Of a DNA stretch of 9,796 nucleotides, positions 1 to 6,938 are shown one piece after another (positions within the stretch are counted from its first letter, which is position 1; every line of letters starts with the position of its first letter). Source of the stretch: Lachnospiraceae bacterium (GTDB taxonomy: Bacteria; Bacillota; Clostridia; Lachnospirales; Lachnospiraceae). Both the position numbers and the translations under genes were made by a program. The DNA lies in contig CAAHDV010000181.1 of the NCBI GenBank assembly GCA_900770535.1, positions 1 to 9,796 of the forward strand, given 5' to 3'. Below the pieces are notes generated by a model. That model was not told the origin of the DNA. It saw nothing but the letters and a program-made list of their open reading frames with translations, and did not search any database.

Positions 1-27
1 ATTGCCTTGAGCTGATCCACGGTCTGA

Positions 28-414
28 ATGTGCATGGTCACAGTCATTTCTGCATCCAAGCTTCCGCTCCGCCCCTCCGTGCGCTTCCGCCTGGCCAAGA
101 GCGACACCTTCTTCGGCCCCGGCGTTGCGGAATTTCTCACGCTGGTAGACCAGAGCAATTCCATGCAGACCGCCTGCAAGGAGATGGAAATGTCCTACAG
201 CAAGGGCTGGAAGATCATCAAAAAAGCAGAGGAATACCTGGGCTGTTCCCTGATTGAATCCCGGTCTGGCGGCGCAACCGGCGGCTCTTCCCATCTGACA
301 CCGGAAGCGAAAGATCTGCTTGCCCGGTATCTGGGTATGGAAAAAGAGCTGAAAGCAGCAACTGCCCAGCTCTTTGAAACATATTTCGGGGATTATCCCT
401 ATAAATCGCGGTGA
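28..414 (+). CDS. ModE-type HTH regulator, DNA-binding domain only
   Basis: This gene encodes a protein of about 128 aa that matches the N-terminal winged helix-turn-helix domain of ModE, the molybdate-responsive LysR-like regulator. Visible family marks are the opening PSVRFRLAK...FFGPGVAEFL (residues 16-37), the HTH segment SMQTACKEMEMSYSKGWK (45-62), the KKAEEYLG helix, and the glycine-rich wing SRSGGATGGSSHLTPEA (78-94). The protein ends soon after the coiled dimerisation helix (MEKELKAATAQLFETYF). It has no C-terminal Mop/DI molybdate-binding domains, so it is about half the length of Escherichia coli ModE. The start is uncertain: an in-frame stop lies directly upstream at 25-27, ATG codons occur at 28 and 34, and neither has a good ribosome binding site. 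It converges on modC with a 22-nt gap. By inference it controls the neighbouring mod/moa genes; how it senses molybdate cannot be seen here. Confidence 0.85.
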   Translation: MCMVTVISASKLPLRPSVRFRLAKSDTFFGPGVAEFLTLVDQSNSMQTACKEMEMSYSKGWKIIKKAEEYLGCSLIESRSGGATGGSSHLTPEAKDLLARYLGMEKELKAATAQLFETYFGDYPYKSR

Positions 415-415
415 T

Positions 416-431
416 TCCTGCCATGGCAGGA
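416..431. terminator. Palindrome in the convergent modE-like/modC gap
   Basis: A perfect 16-bp palindrome, TCCTGCCATGGCAGGA, occupies most of the 22-nt gap between the two convergent stop codons. In RNA it would fold as a 6-bp stem with a CATG loop from either strand. That fits a short bidirectional transcription end or a 3'-end stabiliser. No uridine tract follows on either strand, so intrinsic termination is unproven. Confidence 0.35.
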
Positions 432-436
432 GTCCC

Positions 437-1537
437 TCAGTCCTTCAGAAGCAGGATTGCTTCCGGAGCTACTCTTAAATATTTCGGAATGAGACCGTCC
501 GCACTGTGGGTGTGGATGGTCTTTCCTATCTTCCACCACAAACCATTCTGCAAAGTAATGTACCACTCAAACGGCATCTCGGAAACTTTCGGATTCTCCA
601 CCGGGATCCGGTTCATCCCTTCCGGCTCTGCCACCGGCTCAAAATCATGGGCACGGATTCCAATGGAAGTCACATCCTCTGTCACAGTTTTGTCTGTAAC
701 CAGTTCCAGATTGTCCCAGTCTAAGGCGCGCACCCGGTGCTCATCCAGCTTTTCGATGCGGGAAATATTCTTGCAGCCTGTCAGCCGCGCGGCCTCCACA
801 CTGCCCGGAGCGTTGAAGATATCCTTTGTTTTCCCTGCCGCGATGACATGGCCTTTGCTGAATAAAAGCAGGTTATCGCACAGCTGGTAGGCCTCATCCC
901 GATCATGGGTTACCATGACAGAAGCGCCCTGATACTCAGAAAGCACGCTGGCCAGTTCCAGGCGCAGACGCTCTCTTAAGTGGGTATCCATGGCGGAAAA
1001 CGGCTCATCTAAGAGCAGGGCCTCCGGCTCGTAAGCCAGGATTCTTGCCAGGGCCACCCTCTGCTGCTGTCCGCCGGAAAGCTGTGCCGGATAGCGTTTT
1101 TCCAGACCGCTTAAACGGAACCGCTCCATCATCTCCAGAACCCGCTGTTTCTGCTGCGCTTCCCCGTAGCGTTTTCCCGCCTTTAATCCCGTGAGGATAT
1201 TCTCCTCCACAGTCATGTTCGGAAACAACGCATAGTTCTGAAAGAGATAGCCAACCCGGCGCTTCTGCGGCTTTAAGTTTACCTTCCGGCTGCTGTTAAA
1301 AAGTTCCCGTCCATCCAGGATGATAGAGCCGCTGTCCGGCTCCACAATACCGGCGATGGATTTTAAGGTCATGCTCTTGCCACAGCCGGATGGACCGAGA
1401 ATGCCAAGGCAGCTGGTCACGGAGCCAGCGGACGCGTCACTGGCGCGTCCTCGACATGCCGGGCAGGTGAACTGAACCTGAAGCTCAAATTCACGCAGTT
1501 TTTTTCGGATATCTACTGATAAAAATTGTTCGTTCAT
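437..1537 (-). CDS. modC: Molybdate ABC transporter ATP-binding protein ModC
   Basis: This 366-aa protein is the ATPase that powers molybdate import with ModB and ModA at the cytoplasmic face of the membrane. In order it shows: Walker A GPSGCGKS (48-55), Q-loop LFQNYALFPNMTVEENI (98-114), ABC signature LSGGQQQR (153-160), Walker B LLLDEP (174-179), the D-loop and H-loop VTHD (H211). A C-terminal extension of about 130 residues follows, in the place of the TOBE/Mop region. GKSMTLKSIAGI after Walker A is typical of ModC rather than other importers. The ATG at 1537 is chosen because AAGGAG lies 6 nt upstream; an in-frame upstream ATG at 1603 lacks this. Oddity: residues 25-43 form an extra loop with C25, C28 and C43 (CPAC...C) between the first beta strands and Walker A, where relatives are about a dozen residues shorter. 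It is the last gene of the operon, 83 nt after modB. Confidence 0.95.
   Translation of the reverse strand: MNEQFLSVDIRKKLREFELQVQFTCPACRGRASDASAGSVTSCLGILGPSGCGKSMTLKSIAGIVEPDSGSIILDGRELFNSSRKVNLKPQKRRVGYLFQNYALFPNMTVEENILTGLKAGKRYGEAQQKQRVLEMMERFRLSGLEKRYPAQLSGGQQQRVALARILAYEPEALLLDEPFSAMDTHLRERLRLELASVLSEYQGASVMVTHDRDEAYQLCDNLLLFSKGHVIAAGKTKDIFNAPGSVEAARLTGCKNISRIEKLDEHRVRALDWDNLELVTDKTVTEDVTSIGIRAHDFEPVAEPEGMNRIPVENPKVSEMPFEWYITLQNGLWWKIGKTIHTHSADGLIPKYLRVAPEAILLLKD
1430..1450. repeat. Inverted repeat within the ModC insertion
   Basis: GGACGCG (1430-1436) and CGCGTCC (1444-1450) form a perfect 7-bp stem around a 7-nt loop. The repeat lies inside the segment of modC that encodes the extra cysteine-containing loop. 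The motif CGCGTC also recurs directly within it. It could be coincidental GC-rich coding sequence or the trace of a small palindromic insertion. Confidence 0.5.
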
Positions 1538-1543
1538 ATTCTT

Positions 1544-1549
1544 CTCCTT
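1544..1549 (-). promoter_or_regulatory. Ribosome binding site deciding the modC start
   Basis: AAGGAG on the minus strand lies 6 nt before the ATG at 1537. It sets the modC start there rather than at the in-frame ATG at 1603, which lies 17 nt after the modB stop. Confidence 0.8.
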
Positions 1550-1620
1550 TTCGCAACCGCTTTTTCGCCGGACTACCATGCCCATACACACGGACATATC
1601 CATCCGGCATCTGCTTCCGA

Positions 1621-2307
1621 TCAGCGGAACTGGCCGCGTTTTTTCGATTCCCGCAGCGCAGCCCGGTTCATCAGGATCACGGAAAAGAAGGCAATGACAA
1701 CGATGATGACGACATAGCGATATGCCGCATCCATGTTTCCGGCTGCCACCTCAGAGTACACTGCCATAGGCAGAGTTCTGGTCTTGCCTGCGATGTTGCC
1801 TGCGATCATGGCGGTTGCGCCAAACTCACCCAGGCCTCTCGCAAACGCCAGAACGCCGCCGCTGACGATACCCGGCATGGCATTAGCGATCAGAACCTTA
1901 TGGAAGATGCTCCATTCACTCATGCCAAGGGTACGGGCCGCAGCCATGAGATTCGGATCCACCTGTTCAAACGCACCTCTGGCAGAACGGTACATAAGCG
2001 GAAAAGACATGACCACCGCAGCCAGCACCGTAGCCGTCCAGGAAAAGGCAATCTTCACACCGAAATACTGTAAAAAGAAGATGCCGATGGGCCGTTTCAC
2101 ACCAACTAGATATAAGAGGAAAAAGCCCGCCACCGTAGGTGGCAGCACCAGCGGCAGGGTCAGCACGCCATCCAGGATGATCTTCATCCGTTCATTTTTC
2201 ATGCCAACGACCCACCATGCTGCCAGGATCCCGAGGAAAAAGGTAATCACGATGGAGACGCTGGCGGTCTTCATGGAAATCAGGATTGGTGACCAGTCCA
2301 TCTTCAT
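1621..2307 (-). CDS. modB: Molybdate ABC transporter permease ModB
   Basis: This 228-aa inner-membrane permease forms the molybdate channel with ModC. It has about five hydrophobic membrane segments (roughly residues 15-35, 46-69, 85-105, 148-170 and 198-213). The cytoplasmic coupling (EAA) loop is seen as DPNLMAAARTLGMSEW continuing through FHKVLIANAMPGIVSG (117-150), then the ARGLGEFGAT motif (156-165) that is characteristic of ModB/CysT-type permeases. Its length is normal for the family. The ATG at 2307 is supported by AGAAAGGAGAA directly upstream. It lies 77 nt downstream of modA, with a stem-loop in that gap, and 83 nt upstream of modC. The order modA-modB-modC is the usual one. Confidence 0.96.
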   Translation of the reverse strand: MKMDWSPILISMKTASVSIVITFFLGILAAWWVVGMKNERMKIILDGVLTLPLVLPPTVAGFFLLYLVGVKRPIGIFFLQYFGVKIAFSWTATVLAAVVMSFPLMYRSARGAFEQVDPNLMAAARTLGMSEWSIFHKVLIANAMPGIVSGGVLAFARGLGEFGATAMIAGNIAGKTRTLPMAVYSEVAAGNMDAAYRYVVIIVVIAFFSVILMNRAALRESKKRGQFR

Positions 2308-2327
2308 TTCTCCTTTCTGTACTGCCC

Positions 2328-2362
2328 CCTGCGCGTTTCAACCAATGCACATGCCGCGCAGG
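2328..2362. repeat. Stem-loop between modA and modB
   Basis: CCTGCGCG (2328-2335) and CGCGCAGG (2355-2362) form a perfect 8-bp GC-rich stem with a 19-nt loop, filling much of the gap between the modA stop and the modB ribosome binding site. In the direction of the operon no uridine tract follows. A 3'-end stabiliser or partial stop that raises binding-protein mRNA over membrane-component mRNA is therefore more plausible than full termination. That role is inferred. Confidence 0.5.
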
Positions 2363-2384
2363 TTTTTGCAGTACGATCCACGTT

Positions 2385-3287
2385 TTACTCTGCTGCTACG
2401 AAACCGTAGGACTCAAATACCTTGATTGCGTCCGGAGTCTGTAAGAAATCAACGAATGCCTTTGCTGCATCCTCGTGAGTGGTTGCTTTTACAACTGCTA
2501 CCGGGTAGATTACTTTCTTCTCCAGGCTGCCTTCCGGTGCCTCTGCAACTACGGTAACCTGGTCAGCCATACTTGCTGCGTCGGTTGCGTAAACAATACC
2601 TGCGTCAGCATTTGCTGCCGCAACCTGGTTTAATACCTCAGTTACGTTGGTACCAAAGCTTACTTTGTCCTGAATGCTGTCCCATACGTTTAAGTTGGTC
2701 AGAGCTTCTTTTGCGTACTGGCCAGCCGGTACGCTCTCCGGATCCCCCAGAGCGATGGATGCTGCGTCTCCGATCTTCTCGAAGGAATCAATCTGGCTGT
2801 CGCTTCCAGCCGGAACGATCAGCACAATCTTGTTCTCTAACAGGTTAACGATGGTATCGGAAGCGATCATGCCTTCCTCATCCAGAGCCTTCATCTGCTT
2901 GGTTGCTGCGGACATGAATACATCTGCCTCAAGGCCTTCCTCAATCTGGGTCTGCAGTTTTCCTGAGCTGTCGTAGGTTCCCTCCACGGTTACGCCCGGG
3001 TACTGCTCCTCAAACATCGGGATCAGCTCATCCTCGTATGCGTTCTTTAGGCTTGCTGCTGCCGCAACCAGAATGCTCTGCTCGCCAAGATCAGCCTTTG
3101 CCTCATCTTTCACGTCAGCTTCGGTCTCTGCTGCGGTTGTTTCCTCTGCGGTGGTCTCTGCCTCGGTTGCTGCTGCGGTAGTCTCCTGCGGCTTGGAGGA
3201 ACATCCTGTCATCATGCCTGCTGCCATCATAGCTGCCATTACAACTGTAAACTGTTTCCTCATTGTTTTTCTCTCACTTTTTTTCAT
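2385..3287 (-). CDS. modA: Molybdate-binding lipoprotein ModA
   Basis: This 300-aa extracytoplasmic binding protein captures molybdate (possibly also tungstate) for ModBC. It has a lipoprotein signal: basic start, hydrophobic core VVMAAMMAAGMM, and lipobox MTGC with C29 as the lipidated residue. A low-complexity linker rich in Ala, Thr and Glu (about 35-66) then tethers the folded domain to the membrane. The domain carries the ModA oxyanion-pocket motifs: AAAASLKNAY (S79), YDSSGKL (S107/S108), GDPESVPAGQYA (181-192), GTNVTEVL (V215) and AGIVYATDA (Y233). The length is normal once the linker is allowed for. The start is either the ATG at 3287 or the one at 3263; neither has a strong ribosome binding site, and both leave the signal peptide intact. 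It lies 31 nt after the MOSC-MoaB gene, so it probably shares the operon transcript. Confidence 0.95.
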   Translation of the reverse strand: MKKSERKTMRKQFTVVMAAMMAAGMMTGCSSKPQETTAAATEAETTAEETTAAETEADVKDEAKADLGEQSILVAAAASLKNAYEDELIPMFEEQYPGVTVEGTYDSSGKLQTQIEEGLEADVFMSAATKQMKALDEEGMIASDTIVNLLENKIVLIVPAGSDSQIDSFEKIGDAASIALGDPESVPAGQYAKEALTNLNVWDSIQDKVSFGTNVTEVLNQVAAANADAGIVYATDAASMADQVTVVAEAPEGSLEKKVIYPVAVVKATTHEDAAKAFVDFLQTPDAIKVFESYGFVAAE

Positions 3288-3318
3288 TTTCTATGTGAAT
3301 CTTTCTGAACTACCAAAT

Positions 3319-4269
3319 TTACTTTCTCGCGCACTCCGATGCGGTGCCGCGTAATATCTTCAAACCATGATCCAGCGCCCCCAGGATAAAGCCCAGGCTT
3401 TCTTTTACCGCCTTCGGACTTCCCGGCAGATTGACAATCAATGTTTTCTTTCGAATGACCGATACACCACGGCTTAACATGGCCCGGTCCGTGATCTGCA
3501 TGGACTTCATGCGGATGTACTCCGCGATTCCCGGCGCGTTCCGGTCTGCCACGGCCAGCGTTGCCTCCGGTGTCTGGTCCCGCATGGAAAAGCCAGTGCC
3601 GCCGCTGGTCACCACCAGGTCCACCTGGCGGCTGTCCGCCAGACGAATGAGATGATGCTTTAACACCTCCGGCTCATCCGGAATCACGAAGCGCTCCACC
3701 ACATCGTATCCAGCTTCTTTTAACATCTCCTCAGCAGCCGGTCCGCTCAAATCCTCCCGCTCACCTCTGGAGCCTTTATCACTTAAGACGATGACCGCCG
3801 CCGTGAACGGGCGGTTCTCATCCGGTGCTTCCACCCGCATGACATCGCCCGGGCGGATCATGCCTTCCTTTACTACTTCAGCAAACACACCTTCCCGCGG
3901 CATGATGCACTCGCCCACGCGATGGTAAATTGCGCAGTGGCTGTGGCATTCCTTGCCGATCTGGGTCATGCGAAGCTCCACCGTTCCGGCATACAGTCTG
4001 GTTCCCACCGGCAGCGCACGGAAATCAATCCCGTCCACCACCAGATTCTCACCAAACGCACCATCGCCCACATTAGCGCCCCGCTTGTTAAATTCTTCTA
4101 CCTTATTATAGGAAAGAAGACTCACCTGCCGATGCCACGTTCCCGCGTGGGCATCGCCCTCAATCCCGAAATTCGGAATGAAATGGCCCTCCGAGATCGT
4201 ATGCTTTTCCGTTCCCCGGGCCGGGCTGATGCAGATGGCCTTTACCACTCCTGTCTCGTTAAAATTCAT
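3319..4269 (-). CDS. MOSC domain - MoaB/MogA fusion protein
   Basis: This 316-aa protein joins two molybdenum-cofactor domains. Residues about 5-148 are a MOSC domain (the sulfur-carrier domain of molybdenum cofactor sulfurase C-termini), with FGIEGDAHAGTWHRQVSLL (34-52), DGAFGENL (69-76) and the conserved cysteine region GKECHSHC (106-112, candidate C108). Residues about 155-316 are a MoaB/MogA domain: VLSDKGSRGEREDLSG (161-176), TSGGTG (221-226), DQTPEAT (231-237) and NLPGSPKAVKE (280-290), the marks of molybdopterin adenylyltransferases. By family knowledge the second half activates molybdopterin with ATP before metal insertion, and the MOSC half may handle sulfur or bind cofactor. The ATG at 4269 is preferred over an in-frame upstream start because GGAGG (4279-4283) precedes it, within the end of moaA. 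The gap to the moaA stop is 5 nt, indicating coupled translation. Confidence 0.92.
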   Translation of the reverse strand: MNFNETGVVKAICISPARGTEKHTISEGHFIPNFGIEGDAHAGTWHRQVSLLSYNKVEEFNKRGANVGDGAFGENLVVDGIDFRALPVGTRLYAGTVELRMTQIGKECHSHCAIYHRVGECIMPREGVFAEVVKEGMIRPGDVMRVEAPDENRPFTAAVIVLSDKGSRGEREDLSGPAAEEMLKEAGYDVVERFVIPDEPEVLKHHLIRLADSRQVDLVVTSGGTGFSMRDQTPEATLAVADRNAPGIAEYIRMKSMQITDRAMLSRGVSVIRKKTLIVNLPGSPKAVKESLGFILGALDHGLKILRGTASECARK

Positions 4270-4274
4270 GTTAC

Positions 4275-5309
4275 TCACCCTCCAATTGCGCTCATACCGT
4301 GCGCTTCCGTAATCTGATCCGGCTGCTCGAAGCAATGCTCCGCCGGCTTTCCATATATGGCACGGGCCATGGCATCGAGAAGTTCTTTGTTCTCTGTACC
4401 TGAGCCCCCAGACTGTACCGTTCTGGTCTGGCCGCCTTTCGCACAGCCACTGACCGACTCCTGCTGTACGCGTTCACCACGTAAAATTTTCCTCAGATCT
4501 GTTCCGTCTTCATAGCACAGGCAGGTCTTCAAAAATCCGGTGGATGTTAACCGGATCCGGTTGCAGGAGCCGCAGAACTTTCCGTGCATGGCACTGATGA
4601 GACCGATGCTCCCCTGGTATCCCGGAATCTGATAATAGACCGCCGGTCCTGCTCCGTGCACTTTTTCATCGGCCTGAAGCTGCGGAAACTCCCTGCGGAT
4701 TTCTTCCAGCAGTTCCTCGTTGCTGCGTCCCTCAGACCGCCGCCCTGCTCCAATGGGCATCAGCTCAATGAAGCGTACATCCACCGGCTTGTCCTTTGCC
4801 AGTGAGATCAGGCATTTCCAGTCAGTATCCGGCATGGAGACTGCGTTAACCTTCACTTTCAAGCCAGCTGCCAGGGCTGCGTCGATGGCCAGCAGCACCT
4901 CCGGCAGAAGATTCTGTCCGGTGATGGCCGCAAATTTTTCTGCGTCCAGCGTATCCAGGCTAATGTTGATTTCATCCAGGCCCGCTTCCACCAGTTGCGG
5001 CAGGATGGCCCGCACCAGAGTTCCGTTGGTGGTCATGGCAATCTTCTCAATACCGGGAATTTCTTTTAACATCCGGATCAGCTGCGGACAGCCCTTTCTG
5101 GCTAACGGCTCCCCACCGGTCAGGCGGATTTTGGTGATGCCGAGCTTTGCCCCGCATTCCGCAATCTGCCGGATCTCCTCAAAGCTTAAAATATCTTTAT
5201 GTTCCACGCACTCGATACCGTTTGGCATGCAGTATTTGCAGCGCAGATTGCACCGGTCTGTCACCGAAATACGCAGATATTTGATTTCTCTTCCCTGGGC
5301 ATCTTTCAC
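4275..5309 (-). CDS. moaA: GTP 3',8-cyclase MoaA (radical SAM)
   Basis: This 344-aa radical SAM enzyme performs the first step of molybdopterin synthesis: it turns GTP into 3',8-cyclo-GTP, the substrate of MoaC. It shows the N-terminal cluster motif C20-NLR-C24-KY-C27, the SAM-contacting TGGEP (64-68), SLDTLD (117-122), the C-terminal second cluster [20 protein letters not shown] (C246, C249, C263) with the RIR arginines that bind substrate, and the C-terminal GG tail that MoaA needs (MSAIGG). All catalytic residues are present. Oddity: residues about 279-306 form a loop rich in Gly, Ser and Gln ([19 protein letters not shown]) between DLRKILRG and [15 protein letters not shown], where most MoaA proteins are some 15-25 residues shorter. 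It starts with GTG, and that GTGA overlaps the moaC stop by 4 nt; GGTGAG lies upstream as ribosome binding site. Confidence 0.95.
   Translation of the reverse strand: MKDAQGREIKYLRISVTDRCNLRCKYCMPNGIECVEHKDILSFEEIRQIAECGAKLGITKIRLTGGEPLARKGCPQLIRMLKEIPGIEKIAMTTNGTLVRAILPQLVEAGLDEINISLDTLDAEKFAAITGQNLLPEVLLAIDAALAAGLKVKVNAVSMPDTDWKCLISLAKDKPVDVRFIELMPIGAGRRSEGRSNEELLEEIRREFPQLQADEKVHGAGPAVYYQIPGYQGSIGLISAMHGKFCGSCNRIRLTSTGFLKTCLCYEDGTDLRKILRGERVQQESVSGCAKGGQTRTVQSGGSGTENKELLDAMARAIYGKPAEHCFEQPDQITEAHGMSAIGG
4408..4431. repeat. Inverted repeat within the MoaA insertion
   Basis: CCAGAC (4408-4413) and GTCTGG (4426-4431) form a 6-bp stem with a 12-nt loop in the part of moaA that encodes the extra Gly/Ser-rich loop. 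It is short and may be chance. It is listed because the modC insertion also contains an inverted repeat. Confidence 0.35.
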
Positions 5310-5803
5310 GCCTGCTCACCGCCCTGTTCGCGCGGATTGATAAAATAACCGCTCTTGCCTCCGGTCTTCTCTGCCAGATGGATGCCGCCGATCTCCATGG
5401 CCTTATCCACGGCCTTGCACATATCGTAGATAGTCAGCAGCGTGACCGACACTCCGGTCAGCGCTTCCATCTCCACACCGGTCTTGCCGGTAGTCTTGGC
5501 GGTGCAGACTGCCTCAATCTCGCAGGTTTCCGGATACAGGGTAAAGTCCACATTCAGTTTGGTCAGATTTAAAATGTGGCACAGCGGAATAAGTTCCGAA
5601 GTGCGCTTTGCCCCCATAATTCCGGCAATCCGTGCTACGCCCAGCACATCGCCTTTCGCCATGGTGCCTTTCTGGATTTTCTCAAAACACTCCCCGCTCA
5701 CGCGGATGCGGCCCCTGACTACCGCCTCACGGACCGTCTCGCCCTTAGCAGTCACATCCACCATGCGGGCGTTGCCCTGTTCATCAAAATGAGTAAATTC
5801 CAT
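5306..5803 (-). CDS. moaC: Cyclic pyranopterin monophosphate synthase MoaC
   Basis: This 165-aa enzyme converts 3',8-cyclo-GTP made by MoaA into cyclic pyranopterin monophosphate, the second half of the first step in molybdenum cofactor synthesis. Family motifs are seen in full: [18 protein letters not shown] at the N-terminus, the [27 protein letters not shown] stretch (about 50-76, with the conserved lysine and LIPLCH), and [29 protein letters not shown] (about 105-133). Its length is normal. The ATG at 5803 is chosen because GGAAAGGGG (5811-5819) precedes it at 7 nt. An in-frame TTG at 5821 is less likely. The start is only 1 nt after the stop of the MoeA-like gene and the end overlaps moaA, so the three genes are tightly coupled. 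Confidence 0.97.
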   Translation of the reverse strand: MEFTHFDEQGNARMVDVTAKGETVREAVVRGRIRVSGECFEKIQKGTMAKGDVLGVARIAGIMGAKRTSELIPLCHILNLTKLNVDFTLYPETCEIEAVCTAKTTGKTGVEMEALTGVSVTLLTIYDMCKAVDKAMEIGGIHLAEKTGGKSGYFINPREQGGEQA

Positions 5804-5804
5804 A

Positions 5805-6863
5805 TCAATACCCCTTTCCAAAACCGCAATTCGGGAAAGTACAGGTCGGACAGTTTAAGCACAGGCCGCCCATACCGAGAGCTGCCAGCTCATCAGCAGT
5901 CACCTCATCATCCGCCATAACGCGCGGCAGCACCAGATCGAAGATGGTGCGCTTTGCGTACATCACGCAGCCCGGAAGTCCCATAATAACGGTTCTGCGG
6001 TTCTTGCCCTGCGCCATGCGGTCGTAGTAAGCCAATAAGAACATGGCACCCGGAAGCACCGGAGCTCCGTAAGAAACAATGCGGGCACCGGTATTTTTGA
6101 TAGCCAGCGGAGTCTTGTCATCCGGATCCACACTCATGCCGCCGGTACAGATCACGATATCTGCTCCTTTTTCGATCATGTCGAGGATGCTGGCAGTTAC
6201 CTTTTTATCATCATCGTCCCAGGTAACGTGATCAATGACCTCGGTATCAAACTCGGACAGCTTGTCCACGATAACCGGAGTAAAGGTATCCTGAATGCGT
6301 CCATGGAACACCTCATTGCCGGTGGTCACAATGCCGACGTTCTTATGATGGAATGGCTTTAACTCCAGAATCGGCTTTCCGCCGGTCAGTTCCATGGTCT
6401 GTGCCTTCACCGTTTTCATCTTCTCTTCCTCAATGACCAGCGGAATGATGCGGGTACCTGCCAGCTTGTCCCCTTTCTTCACGGCGAAATTGCCGTGGCG
6501 GGTGGCGATCATCATCTGGCCAAAGGCATTGACCCCTTTTAATGCCTTCGTGTCAATTTTCAAGAGACCGTCGCAGGCTGCGGTCAGCTCAATCTTGCCC
6601 TCCTTCGGCTGGGAACGCTCCATATGATCGCCCTTGCAGATTTCACAGAGCACTTCGGCTGCCTCATCCTCGTGGAGCATGCCCTCTTCCTTCTCCCAGA
6701 CGTAAAGAGTATCCTTTCCCACGCTTAACAGCACCGGAATATCTTCCTTTGTGACAATGTGACCTTTGCGGAACACTGCGTCCTTGGTCACGCCGCGGAT
6801 AATCTGTGTAATGTCGTGACAGAGGACTGCGCCCTCCGCATCGACGGTTTTAATCAGTTTCAT
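5805..6863 (-). CDS. MoeA-like molybdopterin-binding protein with C-terminal Cys cluster
   Basis: This 352-aa protein belongs to the molybdopterin-binding (MoeA-like) group common in Clostridia. The C-terminal half carries the MoCF-binding fold: [14 protein letters not shown] (177-190), [17 protein letters not shown] (236-252), [14 protein letters not shown] (266-279) and [12 protein letters not shown] (295-306). The N-terminal half (about 1-160) resembles the MoeA beta-rich domains only loosely. It is about 50 residues shorter than E. coli MoeA and should not simply be named moeA. The last 18 residues hold four cysteines in the pattern C335-x2-C338-x2-C341-x4-C346, then GFGKGY, which suggests a metal or iron-sulfur site. 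It leads the operon, with GGGAGG upstream of the ATG at 6863, and lies 1 nt before moaC. The likely role is cofactor binding, metal insertion or delivery; which of these is inference. Confidence 0.85.
   Translation of the reverse strand: MKLIKTVDAEGAVLCHDITQIIRGVTKDAVFRKGHIVTKEDIPVLLSVGKDTLYVWEKEEGMLHEDEAAEVLCEICKGDHMERSQPKEGKIELTAACDGLLKIDTKALKGVNAFGQMMIATRHGNFAVKKGDKLAGTRIIPLVIEEEKMKTVKAQTMELTGGKPILELKPFHHKNVGIVTTGNEVFHGRIQDTFTPVIVDKLSEFDTEVIDHVTWDDDDKKVTASILDMIEKGADIVICTGGMSVDPDDKTPLAIKNTGARIVSYGAPVLPGAMFLLAYYDRMAQGKNRRTVIMGLPGCVMYAKRTIFDLVLPRVMADDEVTADELAALGMGGLCLNCPTCTFPNCGFGKGY
5811..5819 (-). promoter_or_regulatory. moaC ribosome binding site inside the preceding gene
   Basis: GGAAAGGGG on the minus strand lies within the last codons of the MoeA-like gene, 7 nt before the moaC ATG at 5803. 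It decides that start over an upstream in-frame TTG and ties moaC translation to its neighbour. Confidence 0.7.
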
Positions 6864-6938
6864 TGTTTGCTGCCTCCCAATCTTTGTGTGAATATTCTGT
6901 TTTTTTATTTCTTCGTCTTGTATCTGTTCCGTTTGATG

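Noticed and set aside
411..890. Long open frame on the plus strand opposite modC (159 codons)
   Set aside because: It is antisense to a clear modC with intact ABC motifs, resembles no family I know and has no ribosome binding site.
1538..1603. Longer modC beginning at the ATG at 1603
   Set aside because: The extra 22 residues match nothing in ModC, and a strong ribosome binding site lies directly before the ATG at 1537.
1733..2425. 230-codon open frame on the plus strand opposite modB
   Set aside because: The minus frame encodes a full ModB with EAA loop; the plus frame is basic, low in family signal, and is the expected shadow of a gene of this composition.
4720..5340. 206-codon open frame on the plus strand opposite moaA
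   Set aside because: It is antisense to conserved MoaA residues and crosses the moaA/moaC junction, with no sign of its own translation start.
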